NCBI GenBank assembly: GCA_013141115.1
Contig: JABFRP010000002.1
Coordinates: 2,220,647-2,284,646, forward strand
Direction of reading: 5' to 3'
DNA length: 64,000 nt
Origin: Ferruginibacter sp.
GTDB lineage: Bacteria; Bacteroidota; Bacteroidia; Chitinophagales; Chitinophagaceae
Within the stretch, counting starts at the first letter, position 1; every line of letters starts with the position of its first letter. Below, in pieces: positions 61,924-64,000 of the stretch. The notes below the pieces were generated by a model. It saw only the letters and a program-made list of their open reading frames with translations, had not been told where the DNA came from and did not search any database. Made by a program: the position numbers and the translations under genes.

Positions 61924-64000
61924 ATGAAAAATATATTTTTCTTTCTGGGGCTTTTTTTAAGCACCACATTGCTTGCGCAAAATAAATTATTAACCATGGA
62001 AGATGCGATGGTTAAAAACCGCACTACATTAGCTGCCGAAAATTTAAAACAGTTGCAGTTTGTTTATGGTACTACCGATTATGTGTACTTAAAAAAAGTA
62101 GATGGCAAAGAGTTTTGGGTAAAAGGAAATAACAAAATGGCAGAAATTCCTTTTCTTACACTAGAACAGTTAAACGATAAACTTAAAGCTACAGCCTATG
62201 GAGAATTAAAGGCAATGCCGGCTATTCAGTTTAATAAAGCTGCTGATTGGGTATTTAATGCCAACGGAAATAAAATAGCGTTAAACCCGGTAACTAATCA
62301 AACTAAAGAAATTATTGCAAAAGCATTTACAGGTAAGGAAGCAGTGGAAGAGAGTAATGCAGGTTTTGTTGCTTATGTAGAGAATTACAATTTGTATGTT
62401 AACTCCGGTTTTTATGGTACTAAGCAGGTAACAAAAGATGGTAGTGTAAATATTGTGTATGCCCAATCGGTACACCGGGATGAGTTTGGTATTAATAAAG
62501 GAACTTTTTGGAGCAATAACGGTAAATCACTTGCCTATTACAGAATGGATCAAAGTATGGTGACAGATTATCCCATCATCGACTGGGCAAAATATCCCGC
62601 AGTAAATGAAAACATAAAATACCCGATGGCAGGCGGACAAAGTCATCATGTAACTGTAGGCATTTATAATGCTGTTATTAATTCTACTACATGGATAAAT
62701 ACCGGATGGCCCATGGACCAATATCTTACTAATATTATGTGGAGCCCCGATGATAAATGGATTTATATAGCAGTGGTAAACAGGGCGCAAAATCACATGA
62801 AGTTAAACCAGTACAATGCCAATACAGGAGAATTTGCCAAAACATTATTTGAAGAAAAAGATGAAAAATATGTAGAACCATTAGTACCGGTGTTGTTTGT
62901 AAAAAATAAGGCCGATCAGTTTGTATGGCAAAGTAACCGTGATGGCTTTAATCATCTATACCTGTATGATGCAAACGGCACTTTAATAAAACAATTAACT
63001 AAAGGCAATTGGGAAGTGCTGGAAGTAAAAGGCTTTGATGCAAAAGGAGAGAACTTGTTTTATAGTGCCACAGAAGAATCTCCACTAACAAAAAATTTGT
63101 ACCAAGTAAATTTAAAAACTGGTATTTCAAAAAGAATTACCAGCGCCAATGCTGTACACACAGCCCAGGTAAGCACAGATGGAAGTACTGTTATTGATGT
63201 GTATAGCACTACCGATAATCCAAGAACAATACAGGTAACAGAAATTAAAACTGGTAAATCAAAACTATTACTGCAGGCAGCTAATCCAATTACAGATTAC
63301 GCAATGGGTAAACTTAATCTCTTTACAATAAAAAATAATGCAGGTGCCGATCTGTATTGCCGGATGTTTAAGCCGGTAAATTTTGATAGCACAAAAAAAT
63401 ATCCTGTAGTGGTATACTGGTATGGCGGGCCTCATGCACAAATGATTTTAAATGCATGGAATGGTGGCGCAGGCGATTACTGGTTTCAATACATGGCCCA
63501 AAGAGGTTACATTGTTTTTACAGTAGATACAAGGGGTAGCGATAATCGTGGTAAAGCTTTTGAGCAAAGTATTTTTCGTAAAGCAGGTGATGTACAAATG
63601 GAAGATATGATGACTGGGGTAAATTATTTAACCGCTTTATCTTACGTTGATAAAAATAATATGGGTTTGTTTGGCTGGAGCTATGGCGGATTTATGACGA
63701 CTGATTTTGTGTTGCATCATCCCGGAGTATTTAAAGCCGCAGTTGCCGGTGGCCCGGTTATGGATTGGAAATATTATGAGATCATGTATGGCGAACGTTA
63801 TATGGATACACCACAGGAAAATCCTGAAGGCTATGAAGCCACTAACTTAATTGCACAGGCCGGTAAATTAAAAGATAAATTATTATTGATCCATGGTATG
63901 CAGGATCCGGTGGTGGTACAACAGCATTCTGTAAACTTTGTAAAAGCTTGTGTAGATGCCAGCGTTCAGGTAGATTATATGATCTATCCCGGGCACGAAC
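61924..64000 (+). CDS. S9-family (DPP-IV-like) peptidase, 3' end outside window
   Basis: The frame is open from ATG 61924 to the right window edge (692 codons visible), so the C-terminus is cut off. The signal peptide is MKNIFFFLGLFLSTTLLAQ. A beta-propeller region (about 60-470) resembles the DPP-IV N-terminal domain (GVNIVYAQSVHRDEFG-type strands, WSPDDKWIYIAVVNRAQN, WQSNRDGFNHLYLYD). The catalytic domain has the nucleophile Ser586 in GWSYGGF, Asp661 in QDPVV and His691 in PGHE, right at the window edge. Such enzymes release Xaa-Pro dipeptides or similar in the periplasm. Probably only a few residues are missing. Confidence 0.92.
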   Translation, partial: MKNIFFFLGLFLSTTLLAQNKLLTMEDAMVKNRTTLAAENLKQLQFVYGTTDYVYLKKVDGKEFWVKGNNKMAEIPFLTLEQLNDKLKATAYGELKAMPAIQFNKAADWVFNANGNKIALNPVTNQTKEIIAKAFTGKEAVEESNAGFVAYVENYNLYVNSGFYGTKQVTKDGSVNIVYAQSVHRDEFGINKGTFWSNNGKSLAYYRMDQSMVTDYPIIDWAKYPAVNENIKYPMAGGQSHHVTVGIYNAVINSTTWINTGWPMDQYLTNIMWSPDDKWIYIAVVNRAQNHMKLNQYNANTGEFAKTLFEEKDEKYVEPLVPVLFVKNKADQFVWQSNRDGFNHLYLYDANGTLIKQLTKGNWEVLEVKGFDAKGENLFYSATEESPLTKNLYQVNLKTGISKRITSANAVHTAQVSTDGSTVIDVYSTTDNPRTIQVTEIKTGKSKLLLQAANPITDYAMGKLNLFTIKNNAGADLYCRMFKPVNFDSTKKYPVVVYWYGGPHAQMILNAWNGGAGDYWFQYMAQRGYIVFTVDTRGSDNRGKAFEQSIFRKAGDVQMEDMMTGVNYLTALSYVDKNNMGLFGWSYGGFMTTDFVLHHPGVFKAAVAGGPVMDWKYYEIMYGERYMDTPQENPEGYEATNLIAQAGKLKDKLLLIHGMQDPVVVQQHSVNFVKACVDASVQVDYMIYPGHE

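Noticed and set aside
1..64000. tRNA, rRNA, prophage or classical IS elements
   Set aside because: No tRNA T-loop signature, rRNA segment, transposase or integrase was recognised on either strand.

Overview
The window looks like the chromosome of a Bacteroidota bacterium, most likely of the family Chitinophagaceae. The base composition is AT-rich. Several genes carry the TAnnTTTG promoter box typical of the phylum, and there is almost no Shine-Dalgarno signal. The gene content fits: a type IX secretion (gliding CTD) protein, DUF3108/DUF3098/DUF3078/DUF3667 proteins, UMF1-type MFS, an OmpA/TonB-like beta-barrel and two-component systems with TPR or PAS sensors. Species cannot be fixed from this sequence alone. 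No rRNA, tRNA, CRISPR array, prophage or classical insertion sequence was seen.

Layout. 1-2.3 kb: end of an unknown gene, then an OmpR-type two-component pair on the minus strand. 2.4-9.3 kb: ruvC, a flippase-like membrane protein with a DUF3108 protein, an MBL hydrolase, a UMF1 transporter, and the envelope cluster ftsX-DUF3098-uppP. 9.6-14.8 kb: leuS, carrying several in-frame foreign insertions, then two DUF3667 zinc-ribbon membrane proteins. 15-18.7 kb: a YciI-like protein with an ECF42-type sigma factor, a small conserved protein and a frameshifted AraC-family regulator. 18.7-27.2 kb: secreted proteins, a serine hydrolase, an outer-membrane barrel, an M23 peptidase, dxs, a lipoprotein and a sterol-desaturase-family enzyme. 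27.2-29.9 kb: a NarL-type two-component pair. 30-37.2 kb: a co-directional run of mostly unknown secreted proteins ending in an L,D-transpeptidase. 37.2-40.6 kb: scpA, DUF3078, mscL and an EamA exporter. 40.9-47.5 kb: kup, a rhodanese, two alpha/beta hydrolases, a glycine/cysteine-rich membrane protein and an S66 carboxypeptidase. 47.5-52.6 kb: a large T9SS cargo protein, a second S66 peptidase and a NrtR-like Nudix regulator. 52.7-64 kb: GH3 beta-glucosidase, metG, a PAS histidine kinase, a beta-oxidation fusion enzyme and the start of an S9 peptidase.

The most unusual content is a set of small repeat elements. (a) leuS contains a 483-bp cassette, exactly 161 codons, bounded by 23-bp perfect inverted repeats that each carry a small hairpin. 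It encodes a DUF559 (Vsr-like) nuclease domain and is read through in frame inside an essential tRNA synthetase. (b) At least five elements are built of tandem heptamers, usually as two inverted arms. Two lie inside leuS and one inside the MBL hydrolase gene, and the leuS and MBL proteins share the identical nonapeptide THDSPLTTH as a result. Two lie between genes, one of which supplies a stop codon. The heptamer sequence differs between families but the 7-nt period is kept. (c) Other dispersed repeats occur: AAGAGTGCGACGCC in two gene leaders and a pair of AAGGTTGCCAACCTT palindromes.

Regulatory candidates include an 11-bp inverted repeat between the Nudix regulator and the GH3 gene, a 9-bp inverted repeat upstream of the beta-oxidation gene, and a 17-bp hairpin covering the start region of the ECF sigma gene. 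Family assignments come from motif recognition without database searches.
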